Origin: Kitasatospora aureofaciens
GTDB taxonomy: Bacteria > Actinomycetota > Actinomycetes > Streptomycetales > Streptomycetaceae
DNA: 64,000 nt
Direction: 5' to 3'
Assembly: GCA_000720845.1 (NCBI GenBank)
Contig: JODU01000006.1
Coordinates: 1 to 64,000, forward strand
Part shown: one piece after another, positions 16,082-25,412 of the stretch
Position numbering within the stretch: position 1 is the stretch's first letter
Layout of the letters: every line of letters begins with the position of its first letter
The notes under the pieces: model-generated
The model's database searches: none
The model's input: only the letters and a program-made list of their open reading frames with translations
What the model was told of the DNA's origin: nothing
Translations under genes and position numbers: made by a program

Positions 16082-18937
16082 GTGACCGCACCCACGCCGC
16101 CGTTCCGTGATCCGCAGCTGCCGTTCGCGAAGCGCGTCGACGATCTGATGTCGCGGCTCACCCTCGACGAGAAGACCGCCTTCCTGCACCAGTTCGCGCC
16201 CGCCGTCGAACGGCTCGGCATCGCCGCCTTCCGCACCGGCCAGGAGGCGCTGCACGGCGTGGCCTGGATGGGTCCGGCGACTGTGTTTCCGCAGGCCGTG
16301 GGGCTCGGCGCCACCTGGAACGAGGGGCTGGTGCGGCGGGTCGGCGAGGCGGTCTCCAAGGAGGCGCGGGCGATGCGCGCCCGCGACGAACGCGTCGGCC
16401 TCAACGTCTGGTCGCCCACGGTGAACCTGCTGCGCCACCCGCTGTGGGGCCGCAACGAGGAGGGCTACTCCGAGGACCCGAAGCTCACCTCCGCCATCGC
16501 CACCGCCTACACCCGGGGCCTGCGCGGCGACCATCCGGCGTACTGGCGCACCGCGCCGGTCCTCAAGCACTGGCTCGCGCACGACAACGAGACCGACCGG
16601 GACACCTCCTCGTCCTCCGTCCGCCCGCGCGTGCTGAACGAGTACGACCTGCGGGCCTTCCGCGAGACGGTCGAGGCGGGCGCGGTGGCCGGGGTGATGC
16701 CGGCCTACAACCTGGTCAACGGCCGCCCCAACCACCTCTCCCCGTACCTCGCCCGGCACCTGCGCACCTGGACCGAGGACGAGCTCCTGGTCTGCTCGGA
16801 CGCGGGCGCGCCCTCCAACCTGGTCGACTCGGAGCACTACTTCGACACCCACGAGGAGGCGACCGCCGCCGCGCTGCGGGCCGGGGTGGACAGCTTCACC
16901 GACCACGGCACCGACTCCTCGCGGATCGTCGCGCGCGTCCAGGGCGCCCTGGAGCAGGGCCTGCTGACGGAGGCGGACGTGGACACGGCCGTACGCCGTC
17001 AGCTGTCGGTCCGCTTCCGGCTCGGCGAGTTCGACCCGGAGCACGACCCGTACGCGGGTGTCGACGACTTCGACACCCCGGAGCACCGGGCGCTCGCGCG
17101 GGAGGCGGCCGAGCAGGCGGTGGTCCTGCTGAAGAACGACGGCGTCCTGCCGCTGGCCCCCGAGACCCGCGTCGCCGTCGTCGGACTGCTCGCCGACGAG
17201 TGCAAGCTCGACTGGTACAGCGGCACGCTCATCCACCGCTCCACTCCGCTGGAGGGCCTGTACGAGCGGTTCGGCGCCGAACGCGTGAGCTTCGCGGAGG
17301 GCGTGGACCGCATCCGGCTGCGCACCGCCGACGGCACGTTCCTGCACGTCCTCCCGTCGGACGACTCCCCCGCCGAGGCGTCCGGCGCCCAGGGCGCCCT
17401 CGACCCGGCGTTGCTCGCCGGCCGCACCGATCTGCCGCCCCTGACCACCGACGCCGTCGGCACCGAACTGGCGCTCGTCGACTGGGGCGGGGGCGTACTC
17501 ACCCTGCGCGCGCCCGACGGCCGGTACCTGTCCGTCGCCGAGGACGGATTCGTACGCGCCTCCGCCGACCAGCCCGGCGGCTGGGTGGTGCAGGAGACGT
17601 TCCGGCTCGAACCCCATGAGAACGGTCACCTCCTGAGGCACACGGGAACGGGTCGTCTCGTGCAGGTCGCCGCCGACGGCGTGAAGGTTGCCGCCGAGAA
17701 CGCCGAGAACGCCGAGGGCGCCGAGGTCTTCGAGCTGGTCGTCGCCGAGCGCGGCGAGGACGCGGTGACGCGGGCCGCGTCGGGGGCGGACGTGGTCGTC
17801 GTGGTCGCGGGCAACGACCCGCACATCAACGGCCGGGAGACCGAGGACCGTACGACGCTGCGGCTGCCCGCGCACCAGGAGCGGCTGCTGCGCGCGGCCC
17901 GCGCCGCCAACCCGGCGACCGTGCTGGCGCTGGTGTCCGCCTACCCGTACGCGGTCGACGTGGCGGCGCTCCCGGCGGTGCTGTGGACCGCGCACGGCGG
18001 CCAGGCGGCCGGCACCGCGCTGGCCCGGGTCCTCGCCGGTGACGTCTCCCCCGCGGGCCGGCTCCCGCAGACCTGGTACGCCGACGACGCCGACCTGCCC
18101 GACCTGCTCGACTACGACGTGGTCGGCGGCCGCCAGACCTACCTGTACTTCGAGGGGGTGCCGCTGTTCCCGTTCGGGCACGGCCTGTCGTACGCGTCCT
18201 TCGGGTACGGGGACCTGACGGCGGAGGTGCGGGACGGGGCGGCCGGGCCGGTGTCCGTGTCCTTCACGGTCACCAACACCGGGGAGGTGGCCGCCGACGA
18301 GGTGGCCCAGCTCTATGTCCGCGCCGAGGCCCCGTCGGTCCCGCGTCCGCGCCGCGAGCTGCTGGCCCACCGCAGGCTCACCCTCGCCCCGGGGGCGTCG
18401 GAGCGGGTCTCCTTCGAGGTGCCGCTGTCCGCCTTCGCGTTCTGGGACGTCGCGCACGACCGGTGGCGGCTGGAGTCGGGGCCGTACGCCCTGCTGGTGG
18501 GTGCCTCCAGCGAGGACGTGCGCCTGTCGACGACCGTCGCCCTCGACGGCGAGCCCGCCGCCCCGCGCCCGGCCGGCGCACGCGGGCTGGCGGCGGTCGA
18601 CTTCGACGAGCAGAGCGGCACGGAGATCGTCGACCGGACGAAGACCGTGGGCGACGCGGTGACGGCGGTCGCCGGACGGACGGGCGAACTGCTCTACCGC
18701 GACTGCGACTTCGGCACCGGTGTGTCCCGGGTGACCGTGTCGGTCGCGGGCGCCGGCTCGGTCGAGGTCGCCCTGGACGGCGGCCGTGCGGTGGCGGTGC
18801 TGTCGCCGGACGCGCCGACCGCGGGGCCGTACGACTACGTGGACCTGGACGGCGCCTTCACCGCCGGGGGCGTCCACGACCTCCGCATCAGACTGCGCGG
18901 CACGCTGCGGCTCGCTCACGTCGGCTTCTCCGGCTGA
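16082..18937 (+). CDS. Glycoside hydrolase family 3 with internal fascin-like insert and C-terminal CBM6-like domain
   Basis: A 951-residue GH3 beta-glycosidase (beta-glucosidase, beta-xylosidase or arabinofuranosidase type). The N-terminal barrel has LRHPLWGRNEEGYSEDP and VLKHWLAHDNE; the nucleophile is Asp240 in CSDAGAPSN. A second GH3 domain follows, interrupted at about residues 420-560 by a beta-trefoil, fascin-like insert (LRAPDGRYLSVAEDGFVRA). An FnIII-like domain (VSFTVTNTGEVAADEVAQLY) comes next, then a CBM6-like module over the last 120 residues. No signal peptide is seen, so a carbohydrate-binding module on a predicted cytoplasmic enzyme is unusual. The GTG at 16082 has AAGGGGAC upstream. 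It is divergent from the importer operon and flanked by a LacI operator. Confidence 0.9.
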   Translation: MTAPTPPFRDPQLPFAKRVDDLMSRLTLDEKTAFLHQFAPAVERLGIAAFRTGQEALHGVAWMGPATVFPQAVGLGATWNEGLVRRVGEAVSKEARAMRARDERVGLNVWSPTVNLLRHPLWGRNEEGYSEDPKLTSAIATAYTRGLRGDHPAYWRTAPVLKHWLAHDNETDRDTSSSSVRPRVLNEYDLRAFRETVEAGAVAGVMPAYNLVNGRPNHLSPYLARHLRTWTEDELLVCSDAGAPSNLVDSEHYFDTHEEATAAALRAGVDSFTDHGTDSSRIVARVQGALEQGLLTEADVDTAVRRQLSVRFRLGEFDPEHDPYAGVDDFDTPEHRALAREAAEQAVVLLKNDGVLPLAPETRVAVVGLLADECKLDWYSGTLIHRSTPLEGLYERFGAERVSFAEGVDRIRLRTADGTFLHVLPSDDSPAEASGAQGALDPALLAGRTDLPPLTTDAVGTELALVDWGGGVLTLRAPDGRYLSVAEDGFVRASADQPGGWVVQETFRLEPHENGHLLRHTGTGRLVQVAADGVKVAAENAENAEGAEVFELVVAERGEDAVTRAASGADVVVVVAGNDPHINGRETEDRTTLRLPAHQERLLRAARAANPATVLALVSAYPYAVDVAALPAVLWTAHGGQAAGTALARVLAGDVSPAGRLPQTWYADDADLPDLLDYDVVGGRQTYLYFEGVPLFPFGHGLSYASFGYGDLTAEVRDGAAGPVSVSFTVTNTGEVAADEVAQLYVRAEAPSVPRPRRELLAHRRLTLAPGASERVSFEVPLSAFAFWDVAHDRWRLESGPYALLVGASSEDVRLSTTVALDGEPAAPRPAGARGLAAVDFDEQSGTEIVDRTKTVGDAVTAVAGRTGELLYRDCDFGTGVSRVTVSVAGAGSVEVALDGGRAVAVLSPDAPTAGPYDYVDLDGAFTAGGVHDLRIRLRGTLRLAHVGFSG

Positions 18938-18960
18938 GGGCCCGCAGGAGGCAGGAGGGC

Positions 18961-18996
18961 GGGGCCCGGCGCCGGTGTCTACCGGTGCCGGGCCCC
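18961..18996. terminator. Convergent terminator hairpin between GH3 and the response regulator
   Basis: Sixteen-base arms (18961-18976 and 18981-18996) with one mismatch enclose a 4-base loop. The hairpin spans the stop codon of the response-regulator gene and lies 23 bases after the GH3 stop, so it can serve both directions. Confidence 0.65.
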
Positions 18997-19659
18997 ACCC
19001 GGCTCGCCGCCCGCGCGGACCAGGCCCAGTTCGTAGGCGACGATCACCGCCTGGGCCCGGTCGCGCAGCTCCAGCTTGGTGAACAGCCGGTTGATGTGGG
19101 TCTTCACGGTGTGGTCGGTGATGGTGAGGCGCCCCGCGATCTCCGCGTTGGACAGTCCCCGCGCGATCAGGGTCAGCACTTCCGTCTCCCGGGCCGTCAG
19201 GTCACCCGCGGCGGGGACGGGCAGCCGCGAGCCGCGCGCGTGCACGAACTCGGCGATCAGCCGCTTGGTGATCTCGGGCGACAGCAGGGCGTTGCCGTCG
19301 GCCACCACCCGTACCGCGTGCAGCAGTTCGGGGAAGGTGGCGTCCTTGAGCAGGAAGCCGCCCGCCCCGGCCGCGAGCGCGTCGTACACGTACTCGTCGA
19401 GGCCAAAGGTCGTCAGCATCAGGACCTTCGTGGCGCCTCCGGAGGCGGCCAGGATCTCCCGGGCCGCCTCGATGCCGTTCTTGTGCGGCATCCGGATGTC
19501 CAGGAGCGCGAGGTCGGGCCGGGTCTCACCGGCCGACAGCACCGCCTGCGCACCGTCCTCCGCCTCGGCGACGACCTCGATGTCCTCCTGGGTGTTCAGG
19601 AGGTTCACGAACCCGGTGCGGACCACCGCCTGGTCGTCGGCGACCAGTGTCCTGATCAC
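18979..19659 (-). CDS. NarL/LuxR-family response regulator
   Basis: Two-component response regulator with an N-terminal receiver and C-terminal LuxR-type helix-turn-helix. The phosphoacceptor Asp is in ALLDIRMP (Asp54 with the chosen start) and the conserved Lys is in GGFLLKDA. The DNA-binding domain is LTARETEVLTLIARGLSNAE followed by HTVKTHINRLFTKL. I chose the GTG at 19659 because AAGGAG lies upstream and the receiver then begins at the usual place. An ATG at 19692 overlaps the kinase stop (ATGA) and is also possible, adding 11 residues. It pairs with the kinase directly upstream. The signal and targets are unknown. Confidence 0.88.
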   Translation of the reverse strand: MIRTLVADDQAVVRTGFVNLLNTQEDIEVVAEAEDGAQAVLSAGETRPDLALLDIRMPHKNGIEAAREILAASGGATKVLMLTTFGLDEYVYDALAAGAGGFLLKDATFPELLHAVRVVADGNALLSPEITKRLIAEFVHARGSRLPVPAAGDLTARETEVLTLIARGLSNAEIAGRLTITDHTVKTHINRLFTKLELRDRAQAVIVAYELGLVRAGGEPGGARHR

Positions 19660-19688
19660 GCGCGGCTCCTTCGCTCGTTCCGCGGCAC

Positions 19689-20885
19689 TCATCCGCTCCC
19701 CCACGGAAGCTCCGCCGTCACCAGGAAGCCGCCGTCCGGACCGGCCCCCGCGCTGAGCCGGCCCCCGACCAGCGCGGCCCGCTCCCGCATCCCGGTCAGG
19801 CCGTGCCCCGGGCCCGTACCCGGGCGGGAGCCGGCGCCGGGGCCGTCGTCGTGGACGCGGAGGGTGAGCAGCCGGTCGGCGCCGTAGTCCACCTCGACCA
19901 CGGTACGGGCGCCGGGGGCGTGCTTGCGGGCGTTGGTCAGCGCCTCCTGTGCGATCCGGTAGGCGGACAGCTCCCACGCGGCGGGCAGCGCCACCCGCTC
20001 CCCGGTGATCCGCAGCTCGGCCGTACCGCCCACCGCCCGGTGCTGGTCGACCAGTTCGGCCAGGTGGTCGAGGGTCGGCTGCGGAGCGGTGAGGGCGCTC
20101 TCGCCCTGGGGTGTGCGCAGGACCCCCAGCAGGCGGCGCAGTTCGGCCATCGAGGAGCGGGCGGTGGCGGCGATCTGCTGGAAGCCGTCGCGGGCCTCGG
20201 GGGTGAGCCCGGGCGTGGTGTACGTGGCGCTCTCGGCCTGGACGGCGATCATCGACACCGAGTGCGAGACGATGTCGTGCAGTTCACGGGCGATCGCGGC
20301 GCGTTCCGCCTCGGCGGCCTGCTGTCGCTCCATCGCAATCAACTGGGCCTGCGCCAGGCCCCGTTCGGTTCGGGTCTCCTCGCGGGAGCGGACCGCGTCC
20401 CCCATCATCACCGCCCCGAAGACGACCACGGTCACCAGGAAGGACTCGGCGAACAGGCTGAGCGAGCCCCGCTCCCACAGCGCGGGCACCGGCAGGTCCA
20501 TCCGCGACCAGGTGTTGATGTGCACCAGGTTCACGCACAGCGCGCCGAGCGCGCCGCCCGTGACGGTGAGGGTGGGGTGCAGCACCCGGTTGCGGCCCAG
20601 CGAGTAGCAGCCGGTCAGCCCGCTGACCATGATGGACAGGTACAGGTTGACGTCGCCGGCGAAGCCGATCAGTCCGGCCGCGACCGTGAGCACCGCGACG
20701 GGCGGGAAGGAGCGCCGCCACATCAGTGAGACGGCGGACACCAGCACTCCGACCGTGGTCGTCACGCCGCCGGGAATGACGATCAGCTCCACGACGGCGC
20801 CCGCCGTCACGGCACCACCGGTGATCCAGGGGTAGGCGGGCGCGGCGATCCAGTCGCGCAGCCGCTGTGGGGGCGACGTACTCAT
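19689..20885 (-). CDS. Sensor histidine kinase (DesK/NarX-like, HisKA_3)
   Basis: A 398-residue membrane kinase. The first 160 residues hold about four to five membrane segments. A short linker follows, then the HisKA_3 phosphoacceptor helix (ARELHDIVSHSVSMIAVQAE, His203). The HATPase_c domain has the N box AYRIAQEALTNARKHA and the G box DDGPGAG and GHGLTGMRERA. It encodes the partner of the downstream response regulator and its stop codon touches that gene's alternative start. The small extracellular loops give no clue to the signal. Start ATG at 20885. Confidence 0.9.
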   Translation of the reverse strand: MSTSPPQRLRDWIAAPAYPWITGGAVTAGAVVELIVIPGGVTTTVGVLVSAVSLMWRRSFPPVAVLTVAAGLIGFAGDVNLYLSIMVSGLTGCYSLGRNRVLHPTLTVTGGALGALCVNLVHINTWSRMDLPVPALWERGSLSLFAESFLVTVVVFGAVMMGDAVRSREETRTERGLAQAQLIAMERQQAAEAERAAIARELHDIVSHSVSMIAVQAESATYTTPGLTPEARDGFQQIAATARSSMAELRRLLGVLRTPQGESALTAPQPTLDHLAELVDQHRAVGGTAELRITGERVALPAAWELSAYRIAQEALTNARKHAPGARTVVEVDYGADRLLTLRVHDDGPGAGSRPGTGPGHGLTGMRERAALVGGRLSAGAGPDGGFLVTAELPWGSG

Positions 20886-21027
20886 CCCCCCATGATTCCG
20901 GCCGGGGCGGGAGCGCGCGTCACCGCCCGGGTGGAGTCCGCGGGCTCATGTCGTACCACGGGTTGACTCCCGGGTGCGGAGCCTCGGTTGACGCTCTTCG
21001 ACCTGCGGATTCCTAGCGTCGACGGAC

Positions 21028-22161
21028 ATGAGGAAGACCTTTGGGGACCGGGTCGCGACAGACGCCGGGTGGCCCGTCGAACGGTATGCGTGGGCCGGCT
21101 GCGCGGTGGCGGCGGCGGGTTTCGCGCAGGTGTCGGACCTGGCGCCGCACCGGGTGTGGGGGTGGTCGGCCGCGGCGGGGTACGCCCTCGCGGCGTTCCT
21201 GGCGTCGGGGGCCGTGCCGCGCCCGGCCGTCCGGGCGGTCGCCGTGGCGGGGGCCGTCGTGGCGCCGCTCGTCGGCCTGGTGGTGACGGGGCTCGGGCAG
21301 TCCGAGGTCGCCGTGATCGAGCGGTCGGGGCGGCTGCTGGCCGCCACCGGGAGCCCGTACCTCACGGCTCCCCCGGCCGTGGGTGACTTCAATCCCTACC
21401 TGCCGGGGATGGCGCTCTTCGGCCTGCTGCCGGGAGACCCCCGCTGGTGGCTGGGCGGCGTGTTCGTCGCGTCCCTCGGCGCCGCCGGGTTGCGCCGCCC
21501 CGGGCTGCTGCTCGCGTGCCCCCTGGTCGCGCTGCCCCTCGCGGTGAGCGGCGTCGACCTGCCGGTGGCCGGTCTGATGTGCCTCGGCCTCGCGCTGGCC
21601 GGACGGGGCCGTCCGGGTGGCGCCGGCCTGGCGCTCGGGGCCGCCGCCGCCCTCAAGTGGACCGCCTGGCCCGCGCTGCCGGTGGCGCTGGTCCTGGTCG
21701 CCGTACGGCAGGGCGGCCGGCCCGCGCTGCGGTGCGCGGGCGTGGGCCTGGGCACCGGGACGGCGGTGGTCCTGCCCTTCGCCCTCACCGACCCCGTCGG
21801 GTTCTTCCGGAACGTCGTCGCATTCCCCTTCGGGCTCACCGCCGCCGACTCGCCCGCCGGCAGTCCGCTGCCCGGCCACCTGCTCGCGGCGCACGTCCCC
21901 GGCGGCACGGTGATCGCGCTCGCGCTCCTGACGGTCGGGGCGCTGCTGACCGGTGCCTCGCTCGCGGTACGCCCTCCGGAGACCCTGCGGGCGGCGGCCG
22001 GGCGCCTCGCGCTCGGCCTGGGCCTGGCGACGGCCCTGATGCCGGCGACGCGCTTCGGCTACCTGGTCTACCCGTTGGTCCTGGCCGCGCTGGCGCACGG
22101 GGCGGCGCGCCGCGATCCGGAGGTCACCGGCCGTCCCGTGGAGAGCACCCCCGCGCGATGA
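21028..22161 (+). CDS. Polytopic membrane protein, GT87-like (DUF2029) mannosyltransferase family
   Basis: A 377-residue protein with about nine to ten hydrophobic segments and little soluble sequence. The pattern of short loops with LLAATGSPYLTAPPAVGDFN and NPYLPGM resembles GT87/PimE-like polyprenol-phosphate-dependent glycosyltransferases. Assignment rests on overall character more than on a diagnostic motif. The gene overlaps the next, a PimB-like GT4, by four bases (ATGA). Coupling to a cytoplasmic mannosyltransferase-like protein supports a role in cell-envelope glycoconjugates. The ATG at 21028 has only a weak ribosome-binding site, so the start is uncertain. Confidence 0.65.
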   Translation: MRKTFGDRVATDAGWPVERYAWAGCAVAAAGFAQVSDLAPHRVWGWSAAAGYALAAFLASGAVPRPAVRAVAVAGAVVAPLVGLVVTGLGQSEVAVIERSGRLLAATGSPYLTAPPAVGDFNPYLPGMALFGLLPGDPRWWLGGVFVASLGAAGLRRPGLLLACPLVALPLAVSGVDLPVAGLMCLGLALAGRGRPGGAGLALGAAAALKWTAWPALPVALVLVAVRQGGRPALRCAGVGLGTGTAVVLPFALTDPVGFFRNVVAFPFGLTAADSPAGSPLPGHLLAAHVPGGTVIALALLTVGALLTGASLAVRPPETLRAAAGRLALGLGLATALMPATRFGYLVYPLVLAALAHGAARRDPEVTGRPVESTPAR

Positions 22162-23333
22162 GTGACTCCCGCGCCCGCACGCTGATCGTCACCAACGACT
22201 TCCCGCCCCGGCAGGGCGGCATCGAGACCTTCGTCCGTGAACTGGCCGACCGCTTCCCGCCCGACGAGGTGGTCGTCCTCACCTCCGCGCCCACGGCCGC
22301 GACGGGGCCCGGCGAGTCCTTCCCGTACCCGGTGGTCCGCCACCCGGTCCGCACCCTGCTGCCGACTCCCGGTGCGACCGCGCACGCCGCGGCGGTGGCC
22401 CGCCGGTACGGCTGCGACCGGGTGTGGTTCGGCGCGGCGGCGCCCCTCGCGCTGATGGCGGGGCGGCTGCGGCGCACGGCGGGGATCCGCACCGCCGTCG
22501 CCACCACCCACGGCCACGAGGTCTGGTGGGCCCGCACGCCGGGGGCCCGCGCCCTGTTGCGCCGCATCGGCTCCCAGGTGGACGCGCTGACCTGGCTGGG
22601 CGAGCGCACCCGGGGCCCGATCGAGGCGGCCCTCGCCCCCGGCACCCGGACCGCACGGCTGGTCCCCGGCGTGGACACCGGGGCCTTCCACCCGGCTACC
22701 GACGGCACCCGGGTCAGGACGAGGTACGGCCTGGGCCACCGCCCCGTGATCCTGTGCGCGGCCCGGCTGGTCCCGCGCAAGGGCCAGGACACCCTGATCA
22801 GGGCGCTGCCCTGGGTGCGCAGGGCGGTCCCCGACGCCGTGCTGCTCCTGGTCGGCGACGGCCCCCACGCGGCCGGACTGCGGCAACTGGCCCTGCGCGA
22901 GGGCGTCATGGACTCGGTCCACTTCGCCGGCGGCCATCCCCACCACGCGCTCCCGGCCTTCTACGCCGCCGCCGACGCCTTCGCGATGCCCTGCCGTACC
23001 CGCAGGGGCGGTCTGGAGCTGGAGGGCCTCGGCATCGTGTACCTGGAGGCCGCCGCGTCCGGACTGCCGGTCGTCGCGGGCGACTCGGGTGGCGCGCCCG
23101 ACGCGGTGCGCGAGGGTGAGACGGGGCATGTCGTCGACGGCCGCTCGGTCGCGGCGACGGCGGACCGGCTGATCAGGCTCCTGCGCGATCCCCGGCTCGC
23201 CCGCGCCATGGGCGGCGCGGGCCGCGACTGGGTGCGTACGGCATGGTCCTGGGACCACTCGTACGCGACGCTGCGGGACCTGCTGTCGGGTCGGACGGCG
23301 GGCTGCCGCACAGTGGGACCGGCCGACACCTGA
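22158..23333 (+). CDS. GT4 glycosyltransferase, PimB-like
   Basis: A 391-residue GT-B glycosyltransferase. The N-terminal donor/acceptor motif reads TNDFPPRQGGIETFVRELAD, as in GDP-mannose-dependent PimB/PimC-type enzymes. The C-terminal donor domain has VILCAARLVPRKGQDTLI and the E-x7-E motif in LEGLGIVYLEAAASGLPVVA. It is probably cytoplasmic and membrane-associated. It likely adds mannose to a phosphatidylinositol or related lipid acceptor; the exact acceptor is inferred. It overlaps the upstream GT87-like gene (ATGA). Confidence 0.82.
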   Translation: MSDSRARTLIVTNDFPPRQGGIETFVRELADRFPPDEVVVLTSAPTAATGPGESFPYPVVRHPVRTLLPTPGATAHAAAVARRYGCDRVWFGAAAPLALMAGRLRRTAGIRTAVATTHGHEVWWARTPGARALLRRIGSQVDALTWLGERTRGPIEAALAPGTRTARLVPGVDTGAFHPATDGTRVRTRYGLGHRPVILCAARLVPRKGQDTLIRALPWVRRAVPDAVLLLVGDGPHAAGLRQLALREGVMDSVHFAGGHPHHALPAFYAAADAFAMPCRTRRGGLELEGLGIVYLEAAASGLPVVAGDSGGAPDAVREGETGHVVDGRSVAATADRLIRLLRDPRLARAMGGAGRDWVRTAWSWDHSYATLRDLLSGRTAGCRTVGPADT

Positions 23334-23358
23334 CACCACACCTGACAAGGCAGAGACG

Positions 23359-23772
23359 ATGACCTCGCAGACACACCCCGTCGACCACGAACTCGTCGAG
23401 GCCGCGGCGCACGTGGCCCGCACCCGTTGCCGGGGCGACAATCACACCGTGGCGGCCGCGGCCCGCGCCCGGGACGGCCGGATCGTCACGGCGGTCAACG
23501 CCTACCACTTCACCGGCGGCCCCTGCGCCGAGCTGGTCGTCGTCGGTGCGGCGGCCGCCCAGGGCGCGTACGAGCTGGAGACGATCGTCGCCGTCGGCGA
23601 CCGCGAGCGCGGGGTCGTCCCGCCGTGCGGCCGGTGCCGTCAGGTCCTGCTCGACTACTTCCCCGGCCTGAAGGTGATCGTCGGTGACGGGGACCGCGTA
23701 CGTGCGGTTCCCGTCACCGATCTGCTGCCCGAGACGTACGTCTGGGCCGACCACCAGCTCGACGCGGGGTGA
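23359..23772 (+). CDS. Cytidine deaminase-like (blasticidin-S deaminase type) protein
   Basis: A 137-residue zinc deaminase. The active site is Cys-Ala-Glu in HFTGGPCAELVVV and the paired zinc cysteines are in VPPCGRCRQVLLDY. Its length and the asparagine in AVNAYHFTGG fit the free-nucleoside or blasticidin-S deaminase branch. It lies 25 bases after the GT4 gene on the same strand and may be cotranscribed. It could salvage cytidine or detoxify a nucleoside antibiotic; sequence alone does not decide. Confidence 0.82.
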   Translation: MTSQTHPVDHELVEAAAHVARTRCRGDNHTVAAAARARDGRIVTAVNAYHFTGGPCAELVVVGAAAAQGAYELETIVAVGDRERGVVPPCGRCRQVLLDYFPGLKVIVGDGDRVRAVPVTDLLPETYVWADHQLDAG

Positions 23773-23781
23773 GAGCAGGCG

Positions 23782-25227
23782 TCAGAGCGCGAGTCCGGTG
23801 AGGACCAGCACCCGCTCGTAGGTGTAGTCGTCCATCGCGAACTTCACGCCCTCGCGGCCGACGCCGGACTGCTTGGCGCCGCCGTACGGCATCTGGTCGG
23901 CGCGGTAGGAGGGGACGTCGCCGATGACCACACCGCCGACCTCCAGGGCCCGGTGGGCGCGGAAGGCGGCCTGGAGGTCGTGGGTGAACACGCCTGCCTG
24001 GAGGCCGTACTTGGAGTCGTTGACGGCGGCGAACGCCTCGGCCTCGCCGGTCACCTTCTGCACGCTGAGGACGGGGCCGAAGACCTCCTCGCGGGCGAGG
24101 GTGGTGTCGGCGGGCAGCTCGGCGAGGACGGTCGGGGCGTAGGAGGCGCCGTCGCGCTTGCCGCCGGTGAGGAGCTTGGCGCCGGCGGTGACGGCCTCCT
24201 CGACCCAGGCCGCCACGCGCTCGGCGGCGGCCTCGCTGACCAGCGGGCCGACGTCCGTCGCGTCGTCGTTCGGGTCGCCGGTGACCTGGGCCTCGACGGC
24301 GGCGACGATGCGCGGCAGCAGGCGGTCGTAGACGGCGGCGTCGGCGATCACGCGCTGCACGGAGATGCAGGACTGGCCGCCCTGGTAGTTGGAGAAGGTC
24401 GCGATGCGCTGCGCGGCCCGGTCCAGGTCCTCGTCGCTCGCCCAGTCGGCGAGGACGACGGCCGCGCCGTTGCCGCCCAGCTCCAGGGTGCAGTGCTTGC
24501 GCGGGACCGAGTCCATGATCGCGTAGCCGACGGTCTCGGAGCCGGTGAAGGAGATCACCGGCAGCCGCTCGTCCTGGACCAGGGCGGGCATCTTGTCGTT
24601 GGGCACCGGGAGGATGCTCCAGGAGCCGGCGGGCAGCTCGGTCTCGGCGAGCAGCTCGCCGAGGATCAGGCCGGACAGCGGGGTGGCGGGGGCCGGCTTG
24701 AGGATGATCGGCGCGCCCGCGGCGATCGCGGGGGCGATCTTGTGGGCGCACAGGTTGAGGGGGAAGTTGAAGGGCGCGATGCCGAGGACGACGCCCTTGG
24801 GGAAGCGGCGGGTGAGGGCGAGGCGGCCCTGGCCGCCGGCGTCGGTGTCCAGGCGCTGGGCCTCGCCGCCGTTGAACCGGCGGGCCTCCTCGGCGGCGAA
24901 GCGGAACACGGAGACCGCGCGGCCGACCTCGCCGCGGGCCCACTTGACCGGCTTGCCGTTCTCGGCGGAGATCAGGCGGGCGATCTCCTCCGTGCGCTCC
25001 GCCAGGCGGCGGCCGACGTGGTCGAGGGCGGCGGCGCGGAGGTGGGCGGGGGTGGCGGCGAACTCGTCCCGTACGGCGTACGCGGCGGCCACGGCCTCTT
25101 CGACCTGGGCATCGGTGGGGAGGCTCACCGTGCCGACGGTGCTGCCGTCCCAGGGGGACGTGACGTCGAAGCCGGACTCGCCGGTGGCCTGGCGGCCGGC
25201 GAGCCAGAAGGCGTGGGTGGAAGTCAT
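23782..25227 (-). CDS. NAD(P)-dependent aldehyde dehydrogenase (succinate-semialdehyde dehydrogenase candidate)
   Basis: A 481-residue aldehyde dehydrogenase. Motifs are GIAPFNFPLN, ILKPAPATPLSG, SFTGSETVG, the catalytic Glu in LELGGNGAAV, the catalytic Cys in YQGGQSCISVQR, and EVFGPVLSV. It lies downstream of a PucR regulator and near gabT, so it may oxidise succinate semialdehyde made by GabT to succinate. The family cannot fix the substrate, and a broad aldehyde role is possible. The ATG at 25227 is chosen because it starts the usual N-terminus. Confidence 0.85.
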   Translation of the reverse strand: MTSTHAFWLAGRQATGESGFDVTSPWDGSTVGTVSLPTDAQVEEAVAAAYAVRDEFAATPAHLRAAALDHVGRRLAERTEEIARLISAENGKPVKWARGEVGRAVSVFRFAAEEARRFNGGEAQRLDTDAGGQGRLALTRRFPKGVVLGIAPFNFPLNLCAHKIAPAIAAGAPIILKPAPATPLSGLILGELLAETELPAGSWSILPVPNDKMPALVQDERLPVISFTGSETVGYAIMDSVPRKHCTLELGGNGAAVVLADWASDEDLDRAAQRIATFSNYQGGQSCISVQRVIADAAVYDRLLPRIVAAVEAQVTGDPNDDATDVGPLVSEAAAERVAAWVEEAVTAGAKLLTGGKRDGASYAPTVLAELPADTTLAREEVFGPVLSVQKVTGEAEAFAAVNDSKYGLQAGVFTHDLQAAFRAHRALEVGGVVIGDVPSYRADQMPYGGAKQSGVGREGVKFAMDDYTYERVLVLTGLAL

Positions 25228-25412
25228 TGTCGAGTCCCGGCCCTTCCGCGTTGGGGGTGGTGGTGTGTACGGGTTCGGGGTCCACGGTAGGGCGGGGCGG
25301 TGTGGGGGGCGCTTGTCCGGGGTGTAGTGGTGGGTGGGGGTTGTTCGACGTGGCGGCCAGGTGGGCGGGAGTACGGGGCGAGGAAGACCTCGTCCTCAAG
25401 CGCCGGACGGGC

